64,000 bases of DNA from Streptomyces meridianus (GCF_023703325.1 NZ_JAMQGM010000015.1:1-64000), one strand, 5' to 3'. Shown: positions 44,143 through 54,604, numbered from the stretch's first letter. The notes: a model not told the origin generated them from the letters alone. A program made the numbers and translations.

Positions 44143-44880
44143 GTGCTCAAGAACATCCCTGACCCCGGATTCTCCGACGACGACGGCTCCGCCGACGCGT
44201 CGCTCGCCGCGGCCCTGACCGCGTACGGCGACGACCGTTCGGCCGGGCCGCAGGTGCTCGCGGCGCTTCCGGGAGCCCGGCTGCTCGTCCCGGTGGTCGC
44301 CGTGCTCGGCGAGGCCGAGACGGGACCGGACGGTCTGCGCCGGGAGAAGAGCAGTGACATGGCCGTCCCCACCCTCCGAGGCCCGGGCGGCCGCCGGGCG
44401 CTGCCGGCCTTCACCTCCGCCGCGACGCTGGCCCGCTGGGACCCGCAGGCCCGTCCGGTCGCCGTACCGCTGCAGCAGGCCCTTCGGGCGGCGGCGCACG
44501 AGAACGCCGACACGATCGTGCTGGACATCGCGGGACCTGTGACGTTCCAGCTCAGCGGACCGGCACTGACCGCTCTGGCGGAGGGCCGGACTTCGGCCGC
44601 TCCGGTGGCCGACCCCGCCGTCGTCGAAGCGGTCCGGGCCGTCGTCGCGGCCGAGCCGGGAGTGCGCGGCGCCGCACTGGTTGCCGGGAACGGCGCCGAC
44701 GGGACCCTGGCTCTCACTCCGATGCCGGATGTACCGCCGAGGGAGACGATGCAGCGGGTGGCCGCCGCGCTGGCCGCCGACGAGGTGCTGCGGGGCCGCC
44801 TGGTGCGGGGACTCGACCTCGCGCTGCTGCCCGAGGACACCCCGCTTCCCGGGAATGCGCTGTTCGTCCGGCGGGCGTGA
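44143..44880 (+). CDS. SseB-domain protein of unknown function
   Basis: A 245-residue cytoplasmic protein. The N-terminal ~120 residues match the SseB N-terminal domain pattern (ALTAYG..AGPQVLAALPGARLLVPVVAV, DMAVPTLRGPGGRRALPAFTSAATLARW, RPVAVPLQQALRAAA, ADTIVLDIAGPVTFQLSG). The C-terminal part contains SseB C-like DLALLPEDTPLPG. Streptomycete SseB-domain proteins have no established role. The GTG at 44143 lies six bases after a -10 hexamer, so the mRNA is probably leaderless. Confidence 0.82.
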   Translation: MLKNIPDPGFSDDDGSADASLAAALTAYGDDRSAGPQVLAALPGARLLVPVVAVLGEAETGPDGLRREKSSDMAVPTLRGPGGRRALPAFTSAATLARWDPQARPVAVPLQQALRAAAHENADTIVLDIAGPVTFQLSGPALTALAEGRTSAAPVADPAVVEAVRAVVAAEPGVRGAALVAGNGADGTLALTPMPDVPPRETMQRVAAALAADEVLRGRLVRGLDLALLPEDTPLPGNALFVRRA

Positions 44881-44936
44881 TCGCCGGGAGCGCCCCACAA
44901 TGCAGGGAGATCCGTGATCTTTGCATGGGAGGCGCT

Positions 44937-45779
44937 ATGGAGACGCGGTCCCCGGTGGCCCTGTCCGAGATCGACATGCGCACGGTCGTCTCGGAGTTCC
45001 TGGGCACCTTGCTGCTCGTGTTCTTCGCCGTGGGCGCGGCGGTCCTGGGGGCCGAGTACATCGGCACGGTGGGAATCGCCCTGGGATTCGGCTTCCTGAT
45101 GCTCGCGCTGATCTACACGTTCGGGCCGATCTCCGGAAGCCACCTGAATCCTGCCGTGACCCTCGGCATGCTGATCGGCAAGCGGATCGCGCTCCGGACC
45201 GCGATCGAGTACTGGGTCGCCCAGCTCGCGGGTGCCATCGCGGGTGCGGCGCTGCTGCTCCTGCTGGCCAAACAGGTGCCCGGGCTGGAGACCAGCGGCG
45301 CGTTCGGGACCAACGGCTACGGAGACCGCTCGGCGCTGCGGGTGGACACCGGCGGCGCGTTCTTCGCCGAGGTCATGATGACCTTCTTGCTGGTTTTCGT
45401 CTGGCTCGCGGTCACGCACCACCTGACGGTGACCGGATTCGGGGGACTGGCGATCGGGCTGTGCATGACCGTGGTGCACCTGGTCGGCATCCCGCTCACC
45501 GGGACGTCGGTGAACCCGTGGCGCAGCTTCGGGCCGGCGATCTTCGCGGGCGGGGACGCCCTCTCGCAGTTGTGGTTGTTCATCGTCGCGCCGCTGGTGG
45601 GCGGCGCACTCGCGGCGGTCGTCCATCGCGTCACGCATCTGGACGCTCTCGCGGGCATGGGGGCGGCCGTGCCGACCCGGCCGGACGACGGGGCGGCCCC
45701 GGTGGCCGGACACGGCGAGCCGCCGGCGCCCCCGGACGGCCCGGCCCCGTCGCCGGGCGGGCCGTCCCAGGGGCCCTGA
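44937..45779 (+). CDS. Aquaporin (MIP family) with altered second NPA motif
   Basis: A 280-residue channel with six membrane helices and a ~50-residue Pro/Gly-rich tail. The first pore motif is the canonical Asn-Pro-Ala (71-73, SHLNPAVT). The second reads Asn-Pro-Trp (193-195, TSVNPWRS) instead of NPA. Selectivity-filter positions equivalent to AqpZ appear to be Phe51, His181, Thr188 and Arg196, a water-type filter. ATG at 44937 has GGGAGG four bases upstream. It is convergent to the DUF1844 gene. Confidence 0.9.
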   Translation: METRSPVALSEIDMRTVVSEFLGTLLLVFFAVGAAVLGAEYIGTVGIALGFGFLMLALIYTFGPISGSHLNPAVTLGMLIGKRIALRTAIEYWVAQLAGAIAGAALLLLLAKQVPGLETSGAFGTNGYGDRSALRVDTGGAFFAEVMMTFLLVFVWLAVTHHLTVTGFGGLAIGLCMTVVHLVGIPLTGTSVNPWRSFGPAIFAGGDALSQLWLFIVAPLVGGALAAVVHRVTHLDALAGMGAAVPTRPDDGAAPVAGHGEPPAPPDGPAPSPGGPSQGP

Positions 45780-45825
45780 CCCCCATGTAAGCCGGCCGGG
45801 TGCCGTCCGCGGCGGCGGGCCGCGC

Positions 45826-46212
45826 TCAGCCGTGGACGGGTCCGGTGAACTTCTCGCCCGGTCCCTGACCTGGTTCGTCCGGGACCACGGACGCCTCGCG
45901 GAACGCCAGCTGGAGGGACTTCAGGCCGTCGCGCAGCGGCCCGGCGTGGTACGAGCCCACCTCGGTGGCACAGGCCGTGACCAGTCCGGCCAGCGAGGTG
46001 ATCAGCTTCCGGGCCTCGTCGAGGTCCTTGTGCTCGCCGCCGTCCTCGGAGAGGCCGAGGTTGACCGCCGCGGCGCTCATCAGGTGCACGGCGACCGTCG
46101 TGATGACCTCGACCGCGGGCACGTCGGCGATGTCGCGGGTCATCGCGTCGAAGTCCGGCGCCTGCTCCTGTCGGGGGTCCGGGGCCGGCTGCTGCGGAGT
46201 GGCGTCGCTCAT
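45826..46212 (-). CDS. DUF1844 protein
   Basis: A 128-residue soluble, helical protein. The first ~20 residues are Pro/Gln-rich; the DUF1844 core runs FDAMTRDIADVPAVEVITTVAVHLMSAAAVNLGL...DLDEARKLITSLAGLV. The family is known in actinobacteria beside infC but its role is unknown. ATG at 46212, divergent from the infC leader and sharing its upstream region. Confidence 0.88.
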   Translation of the reverse strand: MSDATPQQPAPDPRQEQAPDFDAMTRDIADVPAVEVITTVAVHLMSAAAVNLGLSEDGGEHKDLDEARKLITSLAGLVTACATEVGSYHAGPLRDGLKSLQLAFREASVVPDEPGQGPGEKFTGPVHG

Positions 46213-46296
46213 GGTCCTGCTTCTCTGTCGGGGGTGCGGTCCCCATCAGCCTATGGCCCCGCCGGACGCGAGTGGGACCTGGCCTCGGACGGCTGG

Positions 46297-46302
46297 TATG
46301 CT
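46297..46302 (+). promoter_or_regulatory. -10 box of the infC operon
   Basis: TATGCT in the context GGCTGGTATGCTGG; a weak -35 (TGGGAC, 46273-46278) stands 18 bases upstream. Predicted start near 46309 gives a leader of about 290 bases that contains the attenuator. Confidence 0.55.
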
Positions 46303-46484
46303 GGTGCAACGACCGGCCGGACACTGATGTGACCGGCCCGCAAGTGGAGGCTCCGCTCTCCCACCTGGCCGGCCCTCGGGGTCGGCGGGTCACCGGTCAG
46401 GCTGAAGGCGTCGGGGACATCCCCGGCGACCGGGCAGTCGATGCGCCCCGCGGCGAGCCGTGGCGGTGTTCCCGGTACACGAGG

Positions 46485-46515
46485 AGCCCCGCCTGTGTTC
46501 GTTCGGGGCTTTTTT
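46485..46515 (+). terminator. Intrinsic terminator (attenuator) in the infC leader
   Basis: AGCCCCG (46485-46491) pairs with CGGGGCT (46504-46510) and is followed by a run of six T. A canonical poly-U terminator is rare in this genome. It lies 82 bases before the infC start, inside the long leader, so it should work as a regulated attenuator of the infC-rpmI-rplT operon. Confidence 0.8.
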
Positions 46516-46596
46516 GCGCCTCGGTGCGGTGGTCGACAGAACAGACGTTACGCGGCTGTCCGCCAGGCGGTCGCGTGGTGCAACCGAGGAGGCCCC

Positions 46597-47211
46597 ATCA
46601 GCGCCGAGCCCCGCATCAACGACCGGATCCGAGTTCCCGAGGTGCGACTCGTGGGTCCCAGTGGCGAGCAGGTCGGTATCGTGCCGCTCGCCAAGGCACT
46701 GGAACTCGCGCAGGAGTACGACCTCGACCTGGTCGAGGTCGCGGCGAACGCCCGTCCGCCCGTGTGCAAGCTCATGGACTACGGGAAGTTCAAGTACGAG
46801 TCGGCCATGAAGGCCCGTGAGGCGCGCAAGAACCAGGCGCACACGGTCATCAAGGAGATGAAGCTCCGGCCGAAGATCGACCCGCACGACTACGACACCA
46901 AGAAGGGTCACGTCGTCCGGTTCCTCAAGCAGGGCGACAAGGTCAAGATCACGATCATGTTCCGTGGTCGCGAGCAGTCGCGGCCGGAGCTGGGCTTCCG
47001 GTTGCTGCAGCGTCTGGCGGAGGACGTCCAGGATCTCGGGTTCGTCGAGTCGAACCCGAAGCAGGACGGCCGCAACATGATCATGGTCCTCGGTCCGCAC
47101 AAGAAGAAGACCGAGGCGATGGCCGAGGCCCGTGAGGCACAGGCGGCCCGCAAGGCCGAGCGCAACGGCGGCGCGACGGGCGACCCCGTCGAGGAGCCTG
47201 CCGACGCGTGA
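46597..47211 (+). CDS. infC: Translation initiation factor IF-3, ATC start codon
   Basis: A 204-residue IF-3. It binds the 30S subunit, prevents premature subunit joining and checks the start codon-initiator tRNA pair. The N-domain ([31 protein letters not shown]), linker and C-domain ([41 protein letters not shown]) are complete, with an Ala/Glu-rich C-terminal extension. No ATG, GTG or TTG lies in frame near the expected N-terminus; the strong GAGGAGG (46586-46592) is followed, four bases later, by ATC. infC starts are AUU or AUC in many bacteria, allowing IF-3 to repress its own synthesis. Confidence 0.95.
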   Translation: MSAEPRINDRIRVPEVRLVGPSGEQVGIVPLAKALELAQEYDLDLVEVAANARPPVCKLMDYGKFKYESAMKAREARKNQAHTVIKEMKLRPKIDPHDYDTKKGHVVRFLKQGDKVKITIMFRGREQSRPELGFRLLQRLAEDVQDLGFVESNPKQDGRNMIMVLGPHKKKTEAMAEAREAQAARKAERNGGATGDPVEEPADA

Positions 47212-47264
47212 CGCCGGGCCGCAGATCCCGCACGGGGATCGCCCGAGACAACCGACACACCTGA

Positions 47265-47300
47265 CGCCCCCGCATGCCGGTCCCCGGACCGCAGGGGGCG
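47265..47300 (+). promoter_or_regulatory. Structured RNA between infC and rpmI
   Basis: Two stacked helices: CGCCCCC/GGGGGCG (47265-47271 with 47294-47300) and CGGTCC/GGACCG (47278-47283 with 47286-47291). It ends 25 bases before the rpmI ATG. It may be a partial terminator or a ribosomal-protein binding site. Confidence 0.45.
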
Positions 47301-47325
47301 CCACCGACGAGGAGAGTACGGCGCG

Positions 47326-47520
47326 ATGCCGAAGAACAAGTCGCACAGTGGTGCCAGCAAGCGCTTCAAGATCACTGGCTCGGGCAAGGTGATGCGCGAG
47401 CGTGCCGGCAAGCGCCACCTGCTCGAGCACAAGTCGTCCAAGCTGACGCGCCGCCTCACCGGCTCGACGGAGATGGCTCCGGCCGACGCCAAGAAGATCA
47501 AGAAGCTTCTCGGCAAGTGA
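47326..47520 (+). CDS. rpmI: 50S ribosomal protein bL35
   Basis: A 64-residue basic protein of standard bL35 length. It begins [21 protein letters not shown] and ends KKIKKLLGK, containing [25 protein letters not shown] precedes the ATG. Middle gene of the infC-rpmI-rplT operon. Confidence 0.98.
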   Translation: MPKNKSHSGASKRFKITGSGKVMRERAGKRHLLEHKSSKLTRRLTGSTEMAPADAKKIKKLLGK

Positions 47521-47526
47521 GGCCGG

Positions 47527-47561
47527 TGCCCCGCACCTCCGCGCGAGGTGGGAACGGGGCA
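47527..47561 (+). promoter_or_regulatory. Hairpin between rpmI and rplT
   Basis: TGCCCCG/CGGGGCA (47527-47533 with 47555-47561) stacked on CACCTC/GAGGTG (47534-47539 with 47545-47550), with a one-sided GGAA bulge. It begins seven bases after the rpmI stop. Confidence 0.5.
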
Positions 47562-47642
47562 TCCGTCCGACACCGGGACCCGTTCGTTTCCGGGCCGGGT
47601 GCGTCGAAGCGCCGACGCCGGCCCCGTACAAGGAGTTAACAA

Positions 47643-48026
47643 GTGGCACGCGTCAAGCGGGCGGTCAACGCCCACAAGAAGCGCCGGGCGATCCTCGAGC
47701 AGGCCAGCGGTTACCGCGGCCAGCGGTCGCGTCTGTACCGCAAGGCCAAGGAGCAGGTCACCCACTCCCTGGTCTACAACTACAACGACCGCAAGAAGCG
47801 CAAGGGCGATTTCCGTCAGCTGTGGATCCAGCGGATCAATGCCGCTGCCCGCGCCAACGGCATCACCTACAACCGCTTCATCCAGGGTCTGAAGGCCGCC
47901 AACATCGAGGTGGACCGCAAGATGCTGGCGGAGCTCGCGGTGAACGACACCAACGCCTTCGCCGCCCTCGTCGAGGTGGCGCAGAAGGCGCTGCCGAGCG
48001 ACGTCAACGCCCCGAAGGCCGCCTGA
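47643..48026 (+). CDS. rplT: 50S ribosomal protein bL20
   Basis: A 127-residue protein with the long basic N-terminal helix ([38 protein letters not shown]) that penetrates 23S rRNA and the globular C-domain. GTG start after AAGGAG. bL20 represses its own operon in several bacteria by binding the mRNA; the hairpins upstream are candidate targets. A strong terminator follows. Confidence 0.98.
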   Translation: MARVKRAVNAHKKRRAILEQASGYRGQRSRLYRKAKEQVTHSLVYNYNDRKKRKGDFRQLWIQRINAAARANGITYNRFIQGLKAANIEVDRKMLAELAVNDTNAFAALVEVAQKALPSDVNAPKAA

Positions 48027-48050
48027 TCACAGCCTTCCGAGGACAGACAC

Positions 48051-48077
48051 GGACCCGCAGGCCCAGCCTGCGGGTCC
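48051..48077 (+). terminator. Terminator of the infC-rpmI-rplT operon
   Basis: GGACCCGCAGG (48051-48061) pairs perfectly with CCTGCGGGTCC (48067-48077), 5-base loop. Confidence 0.8.
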
Positions 48078-48170
48078 GCTTCCGTCTGCCCGCCCGCCGG
48101 CGGCCCGTCGGGCACCGCACCCCCGGAACCGCAGCCCCAGTGCCGCCATCACAGAATCGAGCCGCCGCTC

Positions 48171-49025
48171 ATGGGAACGCCCGAGCCGATCTCTCCGCGG
48201 TCCGCGCGCGTCACCGCCGCCCGGCGTCTGGTGAAGCGCAACTTCCGTGCCAAGGAAGGCCTGTTCATCGCCGAGGGCCCACAGGCCGTCCGGGAGGCGG
48301 TCGAGCACCGCAGTGGCGAGAGGCCCACCCTCGTCGAACTCTTCACCACGGCGGAGGCCGCGGACCGGTACGCGGGCATCGTCGAAGCAGCGCGTGCCAC
48401 GGGGGCCCGGGTGCACATCGCGGATGAGGACGTCATCGCCGGCATCTCGCAGACCGTCACCCCGCAGGGCATCCTCGGCGTCTGCCGCTTCCTGGACTCC
48501 CCGTTCGAGGAGATCCTTGCCGCCCGGCCGCGCCTGGTCGCCGTCCTCGCCCACGTACGGGACCCCGGAAACGCCGGGACCGTGCTGCGCTGCGCCGACG
48601 CCGCGGGAGCCGATGCCGTGATCCTCACCGACGCCTCGGTGGACCTCTACAACCCGAAGGCCGTCCGCGCCTCGGTGGGGAGCCTGTTCCACCTGCCGGT
48701 GGCCGTGGGCGTGCCGGTCCACGAGGCCGTGCGCGGGCTGCGGGGCGCCGGCGTCCGGGTGCTGGCGGCCGACGGCGCGGGTGAGCGGGACCTCGACACC
48801 GAGCTCGACGAGGGGAGCCTGGCGCGTCCCACGGCCTGGGTCTTCGGGAACGAGGCCTGGGGGCTTCCGGAGGAAACGCGCGCCCTCGCGGACGACGTGG
48901 TGCGGGTTCCGATCCACGGCCGGGCCGAAAGCCTCAACCTCGCCACCGCCGCGGCAGTGTGCCTCTACACCTCCGCCCGTGCGCAGCGTGCATCCGGAGG
49001 GTGTCGTTCCGTGACGTCCGCCTAG
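48171..49025 (+). CDS. TrmH/SpoU-family RNA 2'-O-methyltransferase
   Basis: A 284-residue SPOUT methyltransferase. The N-terminal substrate-binding domain (VTAARRLVKRNFRAKEGLFIAEGPQAVREAVE) precedes the knotted catalytic domain. The three SPOUT motifs are DPGNAGTVLRCADAAGAD, WVFGNEAWGLP and ESLNLATAAAVCLY. It probably methylates ribose 2'-OH in 23S rRNA. Genes of this family follow rplT in many actinobacteria, including the thiostrepton-resistance relatives, so a ribosomal target is likely. Confidence 0.93.
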   Translation: MGTPEPISPRSARVTAARRLVKRNFRAKEGLFIAEGPQAVREAVEHRSGERPTLVELFTTAEAADRYAGIVEAARATGARVHIADEDVIAGISQTVTPQGILGVCRFLDSPFEEILAARPRLVAVLAHVRDPGNAGTVLRCADAAGADAVILTDASVDLYNPKAVRASVGSLFHLPVAVGVPVHEAVRGLRGAGVRVLAADGAGERDLDTELDEGSLARPTAWVFGNEAWGLPEETRALADDVVRVPIHGRAESLNLATAAAVCLYTSARAQRASGGCRSVTSA

Positions 49026-49063
49026 TAGGATCCCTACCCCGGGGCAGGGGGAGGGGGCACGAG

Positions 49064-50188
49064 ATGAGGGTGGGGACGTCCGGACGCAGTACGCCCGGCC
49101 CGGACCCGCAGCTTTGCTGCTCCGCGCCCTTCAACGGCTCCGGACTGCGGCCCGACGATCTGCCGGACGCCCTCGTCGTCGCCGACGAGACCGGCACCGT
49201 GGTCGTCTTCAACACCGCGGCAGCCAGGATCACCGCCAGACCCGCCACCGAGGCCGTCGGCCTCCCCCTCGAGCGGGCCCTGCCGCTCGAGGACCTCGAA
49301 GGACGTCGCTGGTGGGATCTCACCGATCCCTACCGCGGGCTGAACATCCGGCTCGGCCACCCCGAACGGAACCTCCTGCTTCCCGGCGGACGCGAGGTCA
49401 TGGTCTCCGCCCGGTACGTCCGCGCCTATCCGACCGGGCCCGTCCAGCGGGTGGTCGTGATGCTGCGCGGGACCGAGGCCCGCCGGCGGACCGAGCGCAG
49501 CCACGCCGAGCTCATCGCCACGGTCGCCCATGAACTGCGGTCACCGCTCACCTCGGTGAAGGGCTTCACGGCCACCCTCCTCGCCAAGTGGGAGCGGTTC
49601 ACCGACGACCAGAAGCGGCTGATGCTCGAGACGGTCAACGCGGACGCCAACCGCGTCACCCGCCTCATTGCCGAACTGCTCGACATCTCCCGTATCGACT
49701 CGGGCCGACTGGAGGTGCGGCGCCAGCCCGTGGACATGGCCGCGGCGGTCCAGCGGCACGTCAACGCGCAGACCGGGGCGGGCCACAGCGCCGACCGGTT
49801 CCGGGTGCACGTCGCCGGTCCGCTGCCGGACCTGTGGGCCGATCCCGACAAAGTGGACCAGGTACTGGGCAACCTGCTGGAAAATGCCGTGCGCCACGGC
49901 GAGGGAACCGTCACCATCGACGTGGCACCCGACCCCATCGCCGGAACGGCAGAAGGAACATCGGTCACCGTGAGCGACGAAGGACCCGGCATCCCCGAGG
50001 AGTCGATGAGCCGCGTCTTCACCCGCTTCTGGCGCGGCTCCAAGCGCGGCGGCACCGGGCTCGGGCTCTACATCGTCAAGGGGATCGTCGAGGCGCACGG
50101 CGGGACCATCGCGGTCGGCCGGGCCCCCGCCGGCGGCGCACAGTTCCGATTTACCCTGCCCGTGGGCACGCCGGCCTTCATGGCCTGA
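49064..50188 (+). CDS. Orphan PAS-domain sensor histidine kinase
   Basis: A 374-residue soluble kinase: PAS domain at ~30-130 (LPDALVVADETGTVVVFNTAAARIT), HisKA with phospho-acceptor His156 (ATVAHELRSPLTSVKGF), and HATPase with N-box NLLENAVRHG, G1 VSDEGPGIPEE and G2 GTGLGLYIVKGIVEAHGG. No membrane segment, so an internal signal is sensed. No response regulator is adjacent. ATG at 49064 has GAGGGGG upstream, and TAGGAT (49026-49031) is a -10 candidate. It sits between the rRNA methyltransferase and pheS. Confidence 0.91.
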   Translation: MRVGTSGRSTPGPDPQLCCSAPFNGSGLRPDDLPDALVVADETGTVVVFNTAAARITARPATEAVGLPLERALPLEDLEGRRWWDLTDPYRGLNIRLGHPERNLLLPGGREVMVSARYVRAYPTGPVQRVVVMLRGTEARRRTERSHAELIATVAHELRSPLTSVKGFTATLLAKWERFTDDQKRLMLETVNADANRVTRLIAELLDISRIDSGRLEVRRQPVDMAAAVQRHVNAQTGAGHSADRFRVHVAGPLPDLWADPDKVDQVLGNLLENAVRHGEGTVTIDVAPDPIAGTAEGTSVTVSDEGPGIPEESMSRVFTRFWRGSKRGGTGLGLYIVKGIVEAHGGTIAVGRAPAGGAQFRFTLPVGTPAFMA

Positions 50189-51507
<1,319 letters not shown>

Positions 51508-51508
<1 letters not shown>

Positions 51509-54036
51509 TGCGGGTCCCGCTTTCCTGGCTGCGGGAGTACGTCGACCTGCCGGCCGGGCAGACCGGTCGTGACGTACAGGCCAAACTCATCGAGGCGGGC
51601 CTCGAGGTCGAGGCTGTCGAGCAGCTCGGCGCCGGCCTCAAGGGGCCGCTGGTGGTCGGCGAGGTGCTGGCCGTCGAGGAGCTCACGGAGTTCAAGAAGC
51701 CCATCCGCTACTGCCAGGTGGACGTCGGCGACGCCAACGGCACCGGCGAACCGCAGAACATCGTGTGCGGTGCGCGGAACTTCGCCGTGGGCGACAAGGT
51801 CGTCGTGGTCCTGCCCGGGGCGGTGCTGCCCGGTGACTTCGCCATCTCCGCGCGCAAGACCTACGGCAAGACCTCCGAGGGCATGATCTGCTCGGCGAGC
51901 GAGCTGGGCATGTCCGACGAGCACGACGGCATCATCGTCCTCCCCGGTGAGCACGAGCCGGGGACCGACGCCATCGAACTGCTCGAACTCGTCGACGAGG
52001 TCCTGGACATCGCCGTCACGCCGGACCGCGGATACTGCCTCTCCCTGCGCGGCGTTGCCCGGGAGGCGGCCACCGCGTACGGCCTGACGCTGCGCGACCC
52101 GGCACTGCTCGACGTGCCCGCGCCCAACAGCCACGGCCACCCCGTCGAGATCGCCGATGCCGAGGGCTGCAGCCGCTTCACCGCCCGAACGGTCACCGGT
52201 CTCGCCCCGGAGGCCCACTCCCCGCTCTGGCTGCAGCGCCGGCTGCAGAAGGCGGGCATGCGGCCGGTCTCGCTCGCCGTCGACATCACCAACTACGTGA
52301 TGCTCGAGGTCGGCCAGCCACTGCACGCCTACGACCGCTCCCGGATCCAGGGGGCGATCGGCGTGCGCCGGGCACAGCCGGGCGAGAAGCTCGTCACCCT
52401 CGACGGCGCCAAGCGCGTGCTCGACGCCGAGGACCTCGTCATCACCGACGCAGGCGGGCCTATCGGTCTGGCCGGGGTCATGGGCGGCGCCGGCACCGAG
52501 ATCGCCGGCACGGGGGACGTCCCGCCGGATGCGGCCGCGGGCACCACCGAGGTGGTGATCGAGGCCGCATGGTTCGACCCGGTCTCCATCGCCAGGACCG
52601 GGCGCCGCCACAAGCTCTCCTCGGAGGCCGCCAAGCGCTTCGAGCGGGGCGTCGACCCGCAGGCCGGACCGGCTGCCGCACAGCGGGCCGTCGACCTCCT
52701 CGTGCTGCTCGCGGGCGGGACGGCGGACGCCGGTGTCACCGTCGCCGGTGCGCCGCCGCAGCCGCGGACGGTCACCGTTGCGGCCGATCACCCCGACCGG
52801 ATCGCCGGTGTCGCCTACGGCCGGGAGACGGTCGTCCGCCGGCTTCGGCAGGTCGGGTGCGAGGTGCAGGGCACGGACACGCTCACGGTCACGGTGCCGA
52901 GCTGGCGGCCCGACCTCACCGACCCGAACGACCTCGCCGAAGAGGTCATCCGGCTCGAGGGCTACGAGAACCTCCCTTCCACGCTGCCGCGCCCGCCCGC
53001 GGGCCAGGGGCTGACCGCACGCCAGCGGCTGCACCGCAGGGTGGGCCGGGCGCTGGCCGGAGCCGGATACGTCGAGGCGCTCAACTACCCGTTCATCGGC
53101 GAGACGGTCCTCGACCAGCTCGGTATCGAGGCGGGCGACGAGCGGCGCAGCGTCGTGACGCTGGCCAACCCGCTCTCGGACACCGAGCCGGCGATGCGCA
53201 CCACCCTGCTGCCGGGTCTTCTCGCCGCGCTGCGCCGCAACCACAGCCGCGGCGAGCACGACCTCGCGCTGTTCGAGACGGGGCTGGTGTTCCGTCCCGA
53301 CGGCCGGGACCCGTCGGCGGCGTCGGTCCGTCTGCCGGTCGACCGCCGGCCCGACGCGGACGAACTGACCGCGCTCGACGCCGCGCTTCCCCGGCAGCCC
53401 CGCCGGGTGGCCGTCGCACTGGCCGGTTCCCGGGAGCAGGCAGGCTGGTGGGGCCGGGGCCGGCCGGCACTCTGGGCCGATGCGGTCGAGGCGGCCCGTA
53501 CCGTGGCCCGGGAGGCCGGGGTGCGGCTGATCGTCCGTCAGGGACAGCTGGCGCCGTGGCATCCGGGGCGCTGTGCGGCCCTGCTCGCCGAGGTGAACGG
53601 TGCGGAGGTGCTCCTCGGCCACGCCGGAGAGCTGCACCCGCGCGTCGTCAAGGCGCTCGGTGTTCCGGAGCGCACCTGTGCGATGGAGCTCGAGCTGGAC
53701 GTCCTGGAAGAGGCTGCAGGAGGGCCGGTGCCTGCGCCGCGGGTGTCCGCCTTCCCGGTCGCCACGCAGGACGTAGCACTGGTCGTGGACTCCTCCGTCC
53801 CCGCCGAGCGGGTCGAGGCGGCGCTGACCGCCGGTGCGGGTGAGCTCCTCGAGTCCCTGCGGCTGTTCGACGTGTTCTCCGGGGCGCAGATCGGCGAGGG
53901 CCGGAAGTCGCTCGCGTACGCGCTGCGCTTTCGCGCCCACGACCGGACGCTGACCGTGGATGAGGCGTCCGCCGCGCGCGACGCCGCCGTTGCGGCCGCC
54001 GCGGCCGAGACGGGCGCGGTCCTGCGCGGCACCTGA
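51508..54036 (+). CDS. pheT: Phenylalanyl-tRNA synthetase beta subunit
   Basis: An 842-residue subunit with the expected domains in order: N-terminal B1 and tRNA-binding OB domain (~40-155, [24 protein letters not shown]), B3/B4 editing domain ([24 protein letters not shown]), B5, core catalytic-like domain and C-terminal ferredoxin-fold anticodon-binding domain ([19 protein letters not shown]...TLRFR-type end). The B3/B4 site removes misactivated Tyr. The ATG shares a base with the pheS stop (TGATG), so translation is coupled. Confidence 0.97.
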
Positions 54037-54066
54037 CCGGGAGTCGGGTCCGCTGGACCTCAGCAC

Positions 54067-54101
54067 GAGGGGCGCACACCGCATGATGGTGTGCGCCCCT
54101 C
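54067..54101 (+). terminator. Terminator of pheST
   Basis: GAGGGGCGCACACC (54067-54080) pairs perfectly over 14 bp with GGTGTGCGCCCCTC (54088-54101), 7-base loop. Confidence 0.85.
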
Positions 54102-54270
54102 TGCTTTCCCGTGAACTCTGTTGCGTATATGCCCCGTCCCGATCGGGTGATGAGTGCACGTTGTGCGTCGGTCGGGGGTAGCGGCTCGCGACGACCGAGC
54201 CTCCCGGACGGCCGGTCCCGTCACCGGCGGGGCCGACCCCGCGGAGGGGCCGGATGCGTGGCACGAGCAG

Positions 54271-54603
54271 ATGTCGGGCATGACCCGCACCAGCGTGGAC
54301 GGCGCACCCACGGTTGTCCGGCGTGCGCTGCGTGTGCTCGGTACCGCCCTTCCGGGCATCTGGATCGTGTCCGCACACGGCCGGTTCTTCCCGCTGCTCC
54401 CGTGCTCGCCGACGCCGTGACAGGCGGGGAACGAACCGGCGCCGAAGCGGCTCCAGCCGCGGCCGAGCGGGTGGCACGGGCGCTCATGACGCACACGGGC
54501 GGGCGGCTCGCCGACGACGTCGCCCTCGTCCTGCTGCGCAACGACCGGGCCTGGCGCGGGACCGTGTCACGGCCGGGGAGACCGGGCCGAGCCTGGCCCG
54601 GTG
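54271..54603 (+). pseudogene. Decayed SpoIIE/PP2C-type phosphatase gene
   Basis: Two pieces of a membrane-anchored SpoIIE-family phosphatase are joined. From ATG 54271 the frame reads a typical N-terminus, RRALRVLGTALPGIWIV, then jumps to HGRFFPLLP, which looks like the C-terminal phosphatase motif (usually HGxFYPL). That frame stops at 54418-54420. A second register continues from about 54390 with ERVARALMTHTGGRLADDVALVLLRND, the standard C-terminal end of the PP2C domain. So there is a large internal deletion (about 300 codons) plus a frameshift. No working catalytic core remains. It faces an intact SpoIIE-type gene whose stop lies one or two bases beyond. Confidence 0.65.
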
Positions 54604-54604
54604 A

